From: Diphasiastrum complanatum
Taxonomy: Eukaryota > Streptophyta > Lycopodiopsida > Lycopodiales > Lycopodiaceae
DNA: 49,231 bases
NCBI GenBank assembly: GCA_029204225.1
Contig: CM055092.1
Span: 63,786,194-63,835,424, forward strand
Reading direction: 5' to 3'
Both the position numbers and the translations under genes were made by a program. Of this stretch, positions 10,901 through 19,364 are shown piece after piece; position 1 is the first letter of the stretch, and each line of letters opens with the position of its first letter. The notes under the pieces were generated by a model, which was not told the DNA's origin, searched no databases, and was given only the letters and a program-made list of their open reading frames with translations.

Positions 10901-13900
10901 TTGATGAGTCACTACTAGTTCTAGATGAATCCACCATCAAGAGTTTTAGGTCTTGATAATGTAGTAACTACAAATGTCCTTTGCTCTCCTCTACTTTAAA
11001 AATATCAGCCTTAAATGGGGCATATAGAAGATCATAAAAGTAAAATAAATGCCATGGCCCTCAATGTGACATATAAAAAACTATAAGCTGAAACGAATGT
11101 CATGTTGAACACTGCTCCAAAAAAGTTCTATGTGGTTAAGTCATGTGCTTTTCATGAATAACAATTTCACTAGATTTGGTAGTAATTCTTGAGATACAAC
11201 TCAAAAAACGGGCCACGGCCAAGAGACCCCCAAATTATACATTGCAATGGTGGGCTTTAAGAGATGAATGGACACAGTTAAATAGGAATTTTTTGTTAAG
11301 TCATAGTAAGTTTGAAGAAACTTTTAAATAGCTTAGGTCGAGCTTATTTTGCAAGCTATTAATCAGTCGTCTAGTTTTGACTTTTTTTGTGCTTGAAGCT
11401 TCTCCAAGAGACTTTTCATGGTTGCAATGGTTCATGTGCCATCATATCCACATAAGAGTGTTGTCAAACTCTAGCATAGAAGCATGTCCCGAAATGAAAT
11501 ACATTTCAAAATGTGACACAAAAAATTCAAAGCACAAATGTCTCGAACGTTTATATGAACAAATTCAAGTTTCATAATGGAACACCTCCTTTCTGCCTTT
11601 TATCATCAAATACAACAATTTTCTCATCAAAGTATCAATGCAATCAAGTAAACATGAGACAACAACTTTTAGAGGAGAATTTTCCAGCATGTAACAAGAA
11701 TCTTGGTTATGTGTATGCTTATGACAACATCTTATTCGCGATTCTTTTGGAAGGGACCCGGTTCAAAACCACGATTCATGCCAATTCATCCGATTTTGAA
11801 AAGGTTGATTCTGAATCGGGTGGAAACACTAGATCAGACCTTAGTTAGTTAGGGATATGGACAAGGATATATAAAACAAAGCGTAACAATATGGACTAGA
11901 AACCAATATGGATAAGATTTCCATAACACTGGTTCACAATATAGGATGTGTGGGAGTATCTCACGAATCAATAGTGAACTGAAGGCGTACACATGGAAAT
12001 TTTTTAAGATGAAAAATCAAGTATTATCACCATATATATAGATATGTTTTAATGCACTTGGAAGGAGAATACTGCTAATATTGCTGAATCCAAACTTGTA
12101 CATGTAGCTGCTTCCACATCAACACCAATTTGAGGCTGTAACCCATGGAGATATCGATGTAAATGTGCACTTTCGTCCAATTTGACGTTAAGTGTCAATT
12201 GCCAAAATTCATGATTATAATCTTGGACTGAGCCCGTTTGCTGGACTGAACACCAACGTTGAAAGAACATTTTCTCTCGAAATGGATTCAAAAAAACCTT
12301 AGTACACAACTGCTTGAATTGCAACCAATTGTATATCGTTGGTTGAACATGTGGATCAGCCTCAACTTTCTTCCACCAAACATAAGCTGGCCCCTCGAAG
12401 TGTAGTGAAGCATAAGCAATCTTTGCTTGATCTCGCAAAGGATGGTGTGATATGGGTGAAGGTTTAGAGTTCTCCTAATGAATAGTTGCAAAGAATCATG
12501 GTGTGATATGGATGAAGGTGTAGAGTGCTTGGATTGGAAGGCAAATGAGGCCATCGTATGAAGGGTAGTGGCAAGGAAGTTGGCGTGTATGTCTACTGGT
12601 CTGTCATGTGGGACATGTCAGAGCGACTCTTGATATAACGACTCATAGAGAGGGTTAAATGTGTATCTGGGTGCCTGAGTGATAGGAGGATGGGATGGAA
12701 ATGGGGATGAATGATGAGTGATGGTACTCAAGTGAAAGAAGAAAAATAAGTGGTCAGATAAGGTGGTGGGAGAAATTGTGAAGTTTGAGATGAGAGGGAG
12801 AAGAGATAGCGACCCAATGAGATAATCCACAACACTATGACTGTCACTATGTGGCTGACACAAGTGAACTTGCTTGAGTTAGGCCATCAATGTTTTCACT
12901 GAAACGAATTTTATTCAATGAAACTCTGTTTCGAAAAGTCCGTTTCAAACAGACCGTTCGAAGCGGATTTTAGAATTAGAGCAAAAAAATATGCATGGTG
13001 AGCCACATTGAAGAGACACTAACATCATTATCGTTTTCAAAAATTCCATTGGTGTGTTGATATCTAAATCTCTTATCTTCACTCTAGCACTTCCATTTCT
13101 TATCAATGTGTTGCAAGACAATGTAGCTAGTTTGTCCATATCTTGACAATTTGCACACATCCACATGAAATAGCTCAAACATGAGATAGAACAAGTAAAG
13201 TAAACTTGAACAACACTTCCTTGCTGCTCCTTTGACCTTACTTGAGTCTTCAATAACCTGTAAAAATAGATCCACAACATATTTGCCAAATAACCTTCCT
13301 TTGATGCTCTTGACTAGCTCCAAATTGCCACCTTTCCTTTTGTGTTGTTGAAGCCCTTTGAGACCAACCTCTTGATCTTCCTCTTGACCATCAAAGTCAT
13401 TGAACAAACTTTGTTTTCCAGATCCATTACTTGCTTTTCCAGTATGAAAACCATGAGAACCAATATCCACTTGCATAGCATCATCTACACAAGAAAATTC
13501 TCCAAAACATGTGAGTAAAGCAAAATGAGTCGCTTCCACTTGCTTACCTTTCTCTTGATCATCAAAGATATCAAAGATATGAATATCTTCATACCTGAAC
13601 CTCTGGAAATACTCCCTCTCAAACATATGATCTAGATCCAACAAGATCTCATCAATGCTTGATCTCGAACTTCCACAAAGGTTAGTGAAAACAATGTCAC
13701 CAATGTCACCATCATAAAGCAAAAGATAGCTTCCAAACTTTCCATCCAACATGAAGTAGAGTAGGTGAAGATGAGTATCAAACCTAATAAATCCAGCCCT
13801 CTTGAGTCCATAACAAACCTCAATAAGCTCACCAATGAGATCTCCCTTGCCTTGAAAAAATTGCCTCTCGATTTGCTCCATGTAGTCTTCTCCAACCAAC

Positions 13901-16900
13901 CTTTTGTCATCTCGATCATGAGTGATCAATTCACAATCATTGAATCCTTTGAGTTGATGAAGAGATGTGAGATCCATGCATTGGATCTTCCCAAGAACCA
14001 ATCTTCCATTGCTCTTTCCTTCATAAGACTCCCTCTTAATGATTGCATCATAAGAAGTAGAAACCTCAAAGACATTAGAAGCCATGAAAAAAATGATTAG
14101 TACCTTCAACATAAGGATGATTGAAGTACTCTCTTTTTTCAAACAAGAACTTCTACTCAATGTTTTAGGTAATGACTCACATAATAATGATTCTTCCTCA
14201 TTATCATTCACAATGACATCATTCAAAGTACATCCTCCTTTGAACTCTTCACATACTTCTCTTCTCCTTGACTTGTGACTATCTCCCTCGCCAAGTCTCT
14301 TGATAGAACCATTTGATCTACTCTCTTTATGAAGACATGTGATCCTACTTGCTGGAAAAATGACTTTCTTGGAATCATAACAAAAAAATGTAGAAGAACC
14401 ACCTCCTTCATGCATGCACCTAGCAACATCTTTTTCCATATGATCAAAGAAATCATTAGCAACAATCTTTTCCAAGGAAGAACCTTCACCTCCATTGATG
14501 AAGTTAGCTCTTTCCTTACCTTTTGCATGCTTGAACTTGCCATGAAGAACCATTGAAACACCATCATTATCCTCAAGACTAGCCAAGTTAGCACAAAGAT
14601 GAACATCTCCAAAAAGCATATTAGATCTTGATCTAGATCTAGCATAAGAAAGCTTTTTAGACTTTGCATAAGATCCACCAATCTTATTGATGCTAAAAGG
14701 TAACTTTGGAAAGTTGAGACCAATCTCCTTTTCCATTCCATCCTTTTTGTTAGCCATAACAAAAGCATCAAGCTTGAAAAGTCTACCTTGTCTATTGCCC
14801 CTAGCAACCAAGATTTCTTCCTTTGTAATAAAACAAGCATCACCACCAAACTTTACCATGTATCCTTTCTCTATCATTTGACCAACACTTAGCAAATTCT
14901 TTGAAAGTGAAGAAATGTAAAGAATACCATCAAGTCTTGCTTTCCTATTAGTAGAGAGACAAATAGGAATTGAACCAATACCTTCAATCACACACTCACC
15001 ACCATTGGCCATGTGAATTGCTTTCTTGGCTTCATCATAAGTGACCAAAGAAGTAAAGAACTCCTTGTGACTAGTCATGTGTGAACTAGCTCCACTATCA
15101 ATCCACCATGAATCTTTGTCACCTTCACTTGATATTAGACTTGAAGAACACATCAAAAGAGAATCACCACCACCTAGATCCTCATCATTAGTAATAAAGT
15201 TGATTTGCTTGCTACCTTCATCTCTTTGCTTCTTCAAACATTCATTAGCAAGACTTATCTTTCTTTTTGCCAAAAGAAGAAGTCTCATCTTGATCTTGCC
15301 CTTTAGACCACTTGCCTTTGCCTTTGCCCTTGAACTTGTCTTTGATGAACATAGCATCCTCTTCATAATGAGATGTCGATGTAGATCCACCTCCTCTTGA
15401 TTGAAGCCTATACTCCTCATTCACCAAGATCTCTTGCAAATCCACAATACTTGGCAAAGTCTTTTGAATAGCAAAACTTTGAACAAGATTAGCATGATCA
15501 TCCAACAAGCCATTAAGTATAACTTGAACAAGTTCTACCTCCTTAATGCTTTCATCAATACATGCTAACTCATCATTGAATGCTTTAACCCTCAAAACAA
15601 AAGCATGAGTACTCTCTTCCTTCTTTTGCAAACTTTGAAAGATTTGCCTCCTAAGAGTAAGCACTCTTGATGTAGACTTGGATTCATAAAGCTTCTTCAA
15701 AGTTTCCCAAGCCTCCAAAGATGATGTGGACTTACCAACTTCCTTGAGAGGTTCATTGGTAACATTCATCTTAATCATGTGTAGAGCTTTCTTTGCTCTC
15801 TTGTCATACCTCACTTGATCTTGAGGTGCTTGAGGCCTCTCCTCCACACCCGCAACAATCTCCATCAACTCATTCATCTCCAATAAGGACTCCATCCTCA
15901 CCTTCCAAGTAGAATAGTTGATTGAGGTAAGCCTATCATTGCTCTCCAACATAAAGCCTCCACTTGTAGCCATGTTGAAGTGACCTGATCTTCTTCTTTA
16001 AACCTGTTCCAATGCACAAAGCACTCTCTTGAATGTCAACCAATGAACTCAAGAAGATATCACAAAGATATGGAACCTCTCAAATCTCTTTTAGCACTTC
16101 TAACTAGAAAATCAACACATAGAATAGTGAAATCTTGATCAACCTATGATCTATCCTCAATCCAATGATTCTTGCCACTTCCTAAGATTGAAACACACTC
16201 AAATGAAGTTCAGTAACCTCACAAACTAGAGATCCAATCAAAATTAGGGTTTTGACAAAATCACAAAAAATTGAATATCTCAAATTCTACATGCAATTTC
16301 TAGAAACTTAATATATCTTCTTGCAGCCTCCAATGAGACCTTTCTAATGCACCAAAAGTCATCTAATTCCAGTAAACCAAGTGTGAAATCGGAATTGATC
16401 AAGTATATAACCCTATATTGAGTTGTGACCTACAAAAGATCAATTCTTCTACACATGCAAAAATGCTGATTTTTGAGTAGAAATCAATCTAGCATGCTCT
16501 AGCATTGGTAACTCCTCCAAATCCTTGCTAAAGATGGCTGATCCTTTCATAACCTGAAACACAAGAGCTTTGATACCATGTGAAGGATTTCAGATCATTC
16601 AAGATCCAATCCATGTCCCAAATCTTTGGTTACAATAAGGAGCAAACCAACAATCCTGCCAATGTAAAAAAATCAGCATCCACATACAAAATGAGATGCA
16701 AACTCTAAGAGATACTGATCAAACATGAACCAAAACATAAAACATGTTTGTTTTCCATACAATTACAGTACCCTACTGTATTTCACACGTGTGAAACCGA
16801 AAATAGCAATAAATGAGCATTCTACACACAAGATTGCAAGATAACACCAAGATAGTGCACCAATGAGTAGTAGAAAAGAACCATGTATAATGATGAAATG

Positions 16901-19364
16901 AGAGAGAGAAGAGATAAGATTTGTTTCTCCACGAGTTACATCCTTTTATAGAGTGTCCAAACCCTATTTGACCACTTGGCTTTCCCTCCAAAATGTAAAC
17001 CCTACTATTTTTGGGTCTAGATTCAATGTACCCAAAGTTCAAATTTGAATCTCTCTCAAACTCGACTACCAACTTTCCCACACTTTCAAAAAGTGTTTAT
17101 TGAATGTATTTTAAACTAATATAACTTCAAAAAGTTTATCTCTAAGTCTAAAATGAGTTTTGGCCTCTTATTAACAATTTACCAAAATATGACTAAACTA
17201 GTTGAAATCTCTCACAGAAGCTTCACATCAGCTATACCCATCAATTTTAGACTATAGAAGTTGTTCTGTGCTTGAAACTTCCGAAAAATCAATTTTTTTT
17301 TGGCTCTCTTTGGTCCGCTCGATTGCGTGCTAATGTCAAGGCTTCTTGCCTGGAGTGCTTAGGTAGCTAATATTAGATCATCTTAGCTCTCTACTGAGCC
17401 TATCTCAAATTCCATTTGTGTTCGGAGTGAGTTGCATGAAGCTATTGGGAAAAAAAATTGAGATTTCATCAATTCTTTTTTGCTAAAAAAGTCAGCTGAA
17501 AGAGCTCAAATATTCACAATTCGTATCAACATGGTCTACATGAAAGCACATTAGAAAATATTCAAATGTATACATGAGCAGTGCCTTAAAAAAAATGTTT
17601 TGTTTCCTTAATCATGAATCTAAGCAATGGGTAAATGTACGCTTACAATTTACTGTCAGTTTCTTAGACAAAGGCATAGAATCCTGTATGCTTATTTCTA
17701 GATAACCTGTTGTGCATTACTCTGCAAAATAGCTAAGCTTCTCTTTAAAGGAAGGTTCCTTTCACCAAGAAACTGCAGAAAGCATATGTGGAATTTCATA
17801 TACCTTGGGGCAAAGGGTTGCCAGATTCTCGATATCCTTCACGCTGACAGGTTCCCCTTCCGCACACAGATCTTGCAGTGCATGTTTCACATTATGCCAT
17901 GTGGCTTGCATGTGCTGCTTTTGAAGGAACCCATATATTGTATTCAGACTAGCAAAAACCTTGTTCAATCTTTCAAGCACTGGAGGTAACTCTGAAAACA
18001 GATTGGCCCTTTGTCTTTTAGTCCGATTCCAGCTGTCATACTTACGTTTACTTTCTATACCACTGCTCAATGTGGAGTGCTGGTTCTCGTCCTCGATGAA
18101 TTCCACTTCATGTTCCAGCTCCATAACCTTTTGAAAGGTACCTTTGATACCATTTTTTCCACATTGCCTTAAAGCTGTTTGTAACTCAAGTGATGATGGA
18201 GTAGCGGGCACACCAGCCTCTCCAATTTGAGCATTTTGACTGTGTAGTGATGTGTTACAATCTTTAGATAGCCTTCTTTTCAACCTAATATGTGTCAATG
18301 CAGCATCGTGTGATGGAGTATCAGGAAAACCAACTTCTGCACCTGTATGTGAGACTTTCCCTCTAATTTGAGGAATGTCCCCTGCCAGTGACCTTATTTG
18401 CAAGCAATGATCTCGGTAATCTTTCATTTCTGACAGCGAGCCTGCCCCCTCTTCTGCAAGGTAGCTTCGTGAGTCATTAAGCAATGGCAGATTGGTTGAT
18501 TTCTTCTTGGCATATGGAATGCAGACCAAAAACTCCGTCTCTTTCATGCTTAAATCCTTGATTTTGGTTCCTGCTGCAAGTTTCCTCCCCTGCAGTGAAT
18601 CATCAGATGGTATGCAGTTAACTGGCAGACATATCAGTAAAGGATCCCCTCATATGTTATTCCTCAGTGGAAAAGTTCTCTCCATAGAATCTACCTGCCC
18701 GGTAAGCCATAAGCCATAAAAGTCCGTTACGAAAAATATATACGCTCATAAAAAAAATTTCCTGCTCGTCAAAATTTTGATAAATTTTTTTGATAAATTT
18801 ATGAATCCACTTTACCTAAGAGAATGGTCTTTCCAAAGACATTTATGGTGAATTTGGTAAATTTCGACTTACGTCTTGCCCTAACTTCTCAAATGAACCT
18901 TATCCCCAGCAAATGTCAACAAAAGACAATTTCCCTATACACAAATTGTCAATGCCTACTTGAAAATCTGATAAACAATCTACTTCCAAAAGGCAGAAAT
19001 TTATGTCAAACGAGGCACTCTCTTCCGTCTACATCGAAATGGCATGCAATTGTTTTTCCCACTAGCACAAGGGCTAGAACGCAAACACAGCATACCAAAC
19101 CAAATGCAAGACTAGTCGTCTTACTCTGTGATAAATGTGGAGATGAACAGCAGACAAGGAAGATGAAGAGAAGGAGCGAGATGAAAACGAAGCATCAGAC
19201 ACAGGCCAATGCAATTGCTGTAACTTTGTTTTGAGATGATCCAAGGAGTGGTCGGGCTGCACTCCCACCGCCAAACTCTGGCCATCCAGAGTGCGTAGGG
19301 CGACTTGAACATCCCCAATTTGCCGCATCTGATCGCCATCCTCCATAGCAACGCCAGCAAGCAT
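4846..19364 (-). CDS. HRQ1: HRQ1-like RecQ-family ATP-dependent DNA helicase, N-terminal half (nine exons, partial)
   Basis: Exons: 19364-19125, 18589-17804, 7236-7068, 6885-6788, 6443-6354, 5848-5780, 5671-5549, 5367-5218, 4977-4846. Their lengths keep one frame throughout and give 619 codons. Plant HRQ1 proteins are 3'-5' helicases of the RecQ4/Hrq1 branch linked to DNA repair, and they carry an N-terminal ubiquitin-like domain. Here the ubiquitin-like part covers roughly residues 17-120, followed by a charged linker with basic clusters (KRKYDSWNRTKRQR). Residues 517-525 (about GITQLYRHQ) lie just before the Walker A motif ATSTASGKS (541-549). Motif Ia is FPTK/ALAQDQ (572-581). Walker B, helicase C and the C-terminal domain are missing from the window. 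The first in-frame ATG is at 19364; a second at 19346 is also possible. The family call rests on remembered plant HRQ1 sequence, not on a search. Confidence 0.85.
4978..5217 (-). other. GC-AG intron 8 of the helicase gene
   Basis: A 240-base intron whose donor is AAG/GCAAGC and whose acceptor is ATGAAG/GCACTA. This joins the exons in phase 0 to give Thr-Lys-Ala-Leu-Ala-Gln-Asp-Gln, the motif Ia order known from HRQ1 helicases. GC-AG introns are a known minor class of U2 introns and usually have a strong remaining donor match, as seen here. Reading straight through would put out-of-family residues into motif Ia and then reach a stop. Confidence 0.75.
5218..5367 (-). CDS. HRQ1: HRQ1-like exon 8 (Walker A, motif I)
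   Basis: 50 codons in phase 0. It starts after the acceptor GCAG at 5371-5368 with TEAINAAIS and contains the nucleotide-binding loop ATSTASGKS and the helicase stretch NVPVLEQLL, ending at FPTK. The Walker A Gly-Lys-Ser is intact. The downstream donor reads AAG/GCAAGC, so the intron begins with GC, not GT. Confidence 0.88.
5549..5671 (-). CDS. HRQ1: HRQ1-like exon 7 (up to LYRHQ)
   Basis: 41 codons from the acceptor CTGCAG (5677-5672) to the donor CAG/GTTGGA (5548). It encodes IVHCQDLQSREPLYGQL and ends with KKIGITQLYRHQ, the segment that precedes the Walker A motif in this family. Both splice sites are canonical and in phase 0. Confidence 0.85.
5780..5848 (-). CDS. HRQ1: HRQ1-like exon 6
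   Basis: 23 codons, EVNDLSAMEMVDHLKKKL followed by GCLNQ, between the acceptor TATGCAG and the donor CAG/GTGACA. The Met-Val-Asp-His-Leu core is a conserved block just before the helicase domain of plant HRQ1. Phase 0 at both ends. Confidence 0.85.
6082..6360 (+). repeat. Direct duplication, two copies of about 110 bp, 169 bp apart
   Basis: Copy 1 is about 6082-6191 and copy 2 about 6251-6360. Both read from a ctaaacaaaa motif through cttataatggcg/cttatgatggcg and agctaactttttatcttgcac. They differ at scattered positions. Copy 2 contains the end and donor of helicase exon 5; copy 1 carries a mutated version of that donor inside intron 5. Confidence 0.85.
6354..6443 (-). CDS. HRQ1: HRQ1-like exon 5 (probable)
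   Basis: 30 codons in phase 0 starting ASYANRKSELKEVV and ending LLQGSQ at the donor CAG/GTGCAA. The acceptor (AAAAAG/GCA) has a weak pyrimidine tract, so the exact start is uncertain. It is included because it is open, begins and ends in phase 0, and has a charged helical composition like its neighbours. Skipping it would still keep the frame, so it could be an alternative exon. Its donor end lies in one copy of the direct repeat at 6082-6360. Confidence 0.55.
6788..6885 (-). CDS. HRQ1: HRQ1-like exon 4
   Basis: 98 bases from the acceptor GGCAG to the donor CAG/GTGACA. It starts in phase 1: the first two bases complete the Gly codon begun in exon 3. It encodes RKLVSDKAIRNAVERR and then a helical DQIRELVRVLQ. 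Exons 3 and 4 together are 267 bases, so the frame is kept. Confidence 0.8.
7068..7236 (-). CDS. HRQ1: HRQ1-like exon 3
   Basis: 169 bases after the acceptor GTTTTTTAG. It begins VVLTSSMVGEGDN, contains HINLVDPSKNN, and ends in phase 1 at TTCAG/GTATTC. Its Val-Val start directly continues the LCPK end of exon 2, which is the order seen in plant HRQ1 proteins (Leu-Cys-Pro-Lys-Val-Val). That continuity across more than 10 kb is the main evidence that the two halves are one gene. Confidence 0.82.
7237..8970. other. Intron 2, right part of the helicase gene: no recognised element
   Basis: AT-rich sequence with short chance ORFs. Between about 8176 and 8470 the plus strand reads a Glu/Arg-rich, coiled-coil-like composition in broken frames, possibly a scrap of an exon or element, but it identifies nothing. 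Two A-rich runs lie near 8741 and 8854. Confidence 0.5.
8972..9044. repeat. Cluster of short palindromes built on GCGATTCGC
   Basis: An inverted repeat with 10-base arms (8972-8981 and 8985-8994) around a 3-base loop is followed by a perfect 16-base palindrome, GCGATTCGCGAATCGC (9003-9018). A further ATTCG and GCGATTCGC (9034-9042) follow. The whole could form nested hairpins. It may be the end of a small inverted-repeat element. The surrounding sequence is AT-rich, so the CpG content stands out. Confidence 0.8.
9500..10060 (+). repeat. Diverged tandem duplication, about 182-bp period, two to three copies
   Basis: The block running from gttattgagctca through atgttct...attttcc and tggcattcttggtct occurs at about 9553-9640 and again at about 9734-9820. 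The final part (tggcattcctggt, then a gatgca motif) recurs a third time at about 9994-10040. Copies differ at many positions, so the duplication is old. Confidence 0.75.
10061..12048. other. Intron 2, middle part: nothing recognised
   Basis: AT-rich and closed by stops in all frames apart from short chance ORFs. A cgcgattc word near 11738, followed by gattc/aatc words to about 11822, resembles the palindrome cluster at 8972-9044 without forming a clear hairpin. Confidence 0.5.
12049..12438 (-). pseudogene. Gypsy-type gag fragment
   Basis: About 129 codons on the minus strand with the retrotransposon gag pattern: ASLHFEGPAYVWWKKV, then W..FKQLCTKVFLNPF, then DYNHEFWQLTLNV. This is the central capsid-like region of Ty3/Gypsy gag. 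It has no start context, no nucleocapsid and no pol, and is an isolated scrap inside intron 2 of the helicase gene. Confidence 0.8.
12439..13083. other. Stretch between the gag scrap and Copia I
   Basis: No gene seen. A phrase of about 30 bases, ggtgtgatatgg(g/a)tgaagg, occurs twice (about 12446 and 12500), a small duplication. I expected the 3' LTR of Copia I here and did not find one. Confidence 0.5.
13084..15420 (-). CDS. Copia I ORF2: protease followed by a long open frame without ordered integrase/RT
   Basis: A 778-codon open frame. The first third contains the Copia protease (WWIDSGASSHMTS near residues 105-117, then GILYISSLSKNLLSVGQMI). After that, the usual order of pre-integrase, integrase, RT and RNase H is absent. 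Isolated echoes of RT occur: CYGLKRAGFIRFD with YFMLDGKFGSYLLLYDGD (around residues 535-570), and later KGKQVEATHFALLTCFGEF, which in normal Copia pol comes before RT. So the order is scrambled and the catalytic Asp-Asp box is altered. The frame has no stop over 2.3 kb of AT-rich DNA, which suggests recent coding constraint or a young insertion. It overlaps the gag frame by 176 bases in a different phase. Best read as a non-autonomous Copia derivative. Confidence 0.75.
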   Translation of the reverse strand: MRSIGFNQEEVDLHRHLIMKRMLCSSKTSSRAKAKASGLKGKIKMRLLLLAKRKISLANECLKKQRDEGSKQINFITNDEDLGGGDSLLMCSSSLISSEGDKDSWWIDSGASSHMTSHKEFFTSLVTYDEAKKAIHMANGGECVIEGIGSIPICLSTNRKARLDGILYISSLSKNLLSVGQMIEKGYMVKFGGDACFITKEEILVARGNRQGRLFKLDAFVMANKKDGMEKEIGLNFPKLPFSINKIGGSYAKSKKLSYARSRSRSNMLFGDVHLCANLASLEDNDGVSMVLHGKFKHAKGKERANFINGGEGSSLEKIVANDFFDHMEKDVARCMHEGGGSSTFFCYDSKKVIFPASRITCLHKESRSNGSIKRLGEGDSHKSRRREVCEEFKGGCTLNDVIVNDNEEESLLCESLPKTLSRSSCLKKESTSIILMLKVLIIFFMASNVFEVSTSYDAIIKRESYEGKSNGRLVLGKIQCMDLTSLHQLKGFNDCELITHDRDDKRLVGEDYMEQIERQFFQGKGDLIGELIEVCYGLKRAGFIRFDTHLHLLYFMLDGKFGSYLLLYDGDIGDIVFTNLCGSSRSSIDEILLDLDHMFEREYFQRFRYEDIHIFDIFDDQEKGKQVEATHFALLTCFGEFSCVDDAMQVDIGSHGFHTGKASNGSGKQSLFNDFDGQEEDQEVGLKGLQQHKRKGGNLELVKSIKGRLFGKYVVDLFLQVIEDSSKVKGAARKCCSSLLYLFYLMFELFHVDVCKLSRYGQTSYIVLQHIDKKWKC
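15245..15973 (-). CDS. Copia I gag
   Basis: 242 codons. The start MATSGGFMLESNDRLTSINY is followed by STWKVRMESLLEMNELMEIV, the N-terminal pattern of plant Copia gag (UBN2/DUF4219 type). The core has AWETLKKLYESKS and LRRQIFQSLQKKEES. The C-terminus is basic (KGKGKGKWSKG) and ends at KKKDKSC just where a CCHC zinc knuckle would begin, so the knuckle appears lost. The start is the first ATG of the frame and lies about 590 bases downstream of the primer binding site, in the same orientation. Confidence 0.88.
   Translation of the reverse strand: MATSGGFMLESNDRLTSINYSTWKVRMESLLEMNELMEIVAGVEERPQAPQDQVRYDKRAKKALHMIKMNVTNEPLKEVGKSTSSLEAWETLKKLYESKSTSRVLTLRRQIFQSLQKKEESTHAFVLRVKAFNDELACIDESIKEVELVQVILNGLLDDHANLVQSFAIQKTLPSIVDLQEILVNEEYRLQSRGGGSTSTSHYEEDAMFIKDKFKGKGKGKWSKGQDQDETSSFGKKKDKSC
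15974..16560 (-). other. Copia I leader between primer site and gag
   Basis: Untranslated leader of Copia I. Its sequence is closely shared with the leader of Copia II at 20440-21003 (for example the phrase around agatatggaacctctcaaatctctt), which shows that the two are copies of one family. Confidence 0.75.
16561..16578 (-). promoter_or_regulatory. Copia I primer binding site (tRNA-iMet type)
   Basis: On the minus strand it reads TGGTATCAAAGCTCTTGT, directly after the CA end of the LTR. Plant Copia elements commonly use the initiator Met tRNA, whose complement is TGGTATCAGAGC; there is one mismatch in that core. Confidence 0.85.
16579..17291 (-). repeat. Copia I 5' LTR
   Basis: About 713 bases with TG...CA ends, abutting the primer site. 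It shares its end sequences (TGTGAAG and TTTTTC/CGGAA) and a length of about 700 with the LTR of Copia II. A TATA box is inside. No matching 3' LTR was found near 13083, so the element is truncated at its 3' side. Confidence 0.75.
16942..16950 (-). promoter_or_regulatory. Copia I LTR TATA box
   Basis: TATAAAAGG on the minus strand, in the middle of the LTR, as expected for the Pol II promoter at the U3/R border. Transcription would run in the same direction as the helicase gene. Confidence 0.65.
17292..17803. other. Intron 2, left flank of Copia I
   Basis: Intron sequence between the LTR and the exon 2 donor. It is AT-rich and I see no element or coding signal. The donor GTATAT lies at 17803-17798. 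Confidence 0.55.
17804..18589 (-). CDS. HRQ1: HRQ1-like exon 2 (rest of ubiquitin-like domain and charged linker)
   Basis: 262 codons, open throughout. It starts after the acceptor CACTGCAG with GRKLAAGTKIKDL and ETEFLVCIPYAKK, the C-terminal half of the ubiquitin-like fold. A long polar linker follows, with basic patches that look like nuclear localisation signals (RLKRRLSK; KRKYDSWNRTKRQR). It ends with SVKDIENLATLCPK at the donor CCCAAG/GTATAT. In most other frames this region is broken by stops, which supports it as coding. Confidence 0.85.
18590..19124 (-). other. Intron 1 of the helicase gene
   Basis: 535 bases with canonical GTAAGA donor and TGCAG acceptor, splitting the ubiquitin-like domain in phase 0. 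I see no transposon sequence in it. The T/A-rich run near 18740-18800 is unremarkable. Confidence 0.75.
19125..19364 (-). CDS. HRQ1: HRQ1-like exon 1 (start and first half of ubiquitin-like domain)
   Basis: 80 codons from the ATG at 19364-19362 to the donor AGA/GTAAGA (19124). The beta-strand-like stretch VQVALRTLDGQSLAVGV and the following LDHLKTKLQQLHWP fit a ubiquitin-like beginning. A Ser-rich loop follows, then AVHLHIYHR, which joins GRKLAAG of exon 2. A second in-frame ATG at 19346-19344 (MEDGDQ) is an equally plausible start. Confidence 0.8.

Noticed and set aside
11377-11848. Plus-strand open frames in helicase intron 2
   Set aside because: Composition and lack of any family pattern fit chance ORFs in AT-rich DNA. 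They oppose the gene and have no splice or start context.
13765-15400. Several plus-strand and second minus-strand frames over Copia I
   Set aside because: They are shadows of the gag and ORF2 reading frames.
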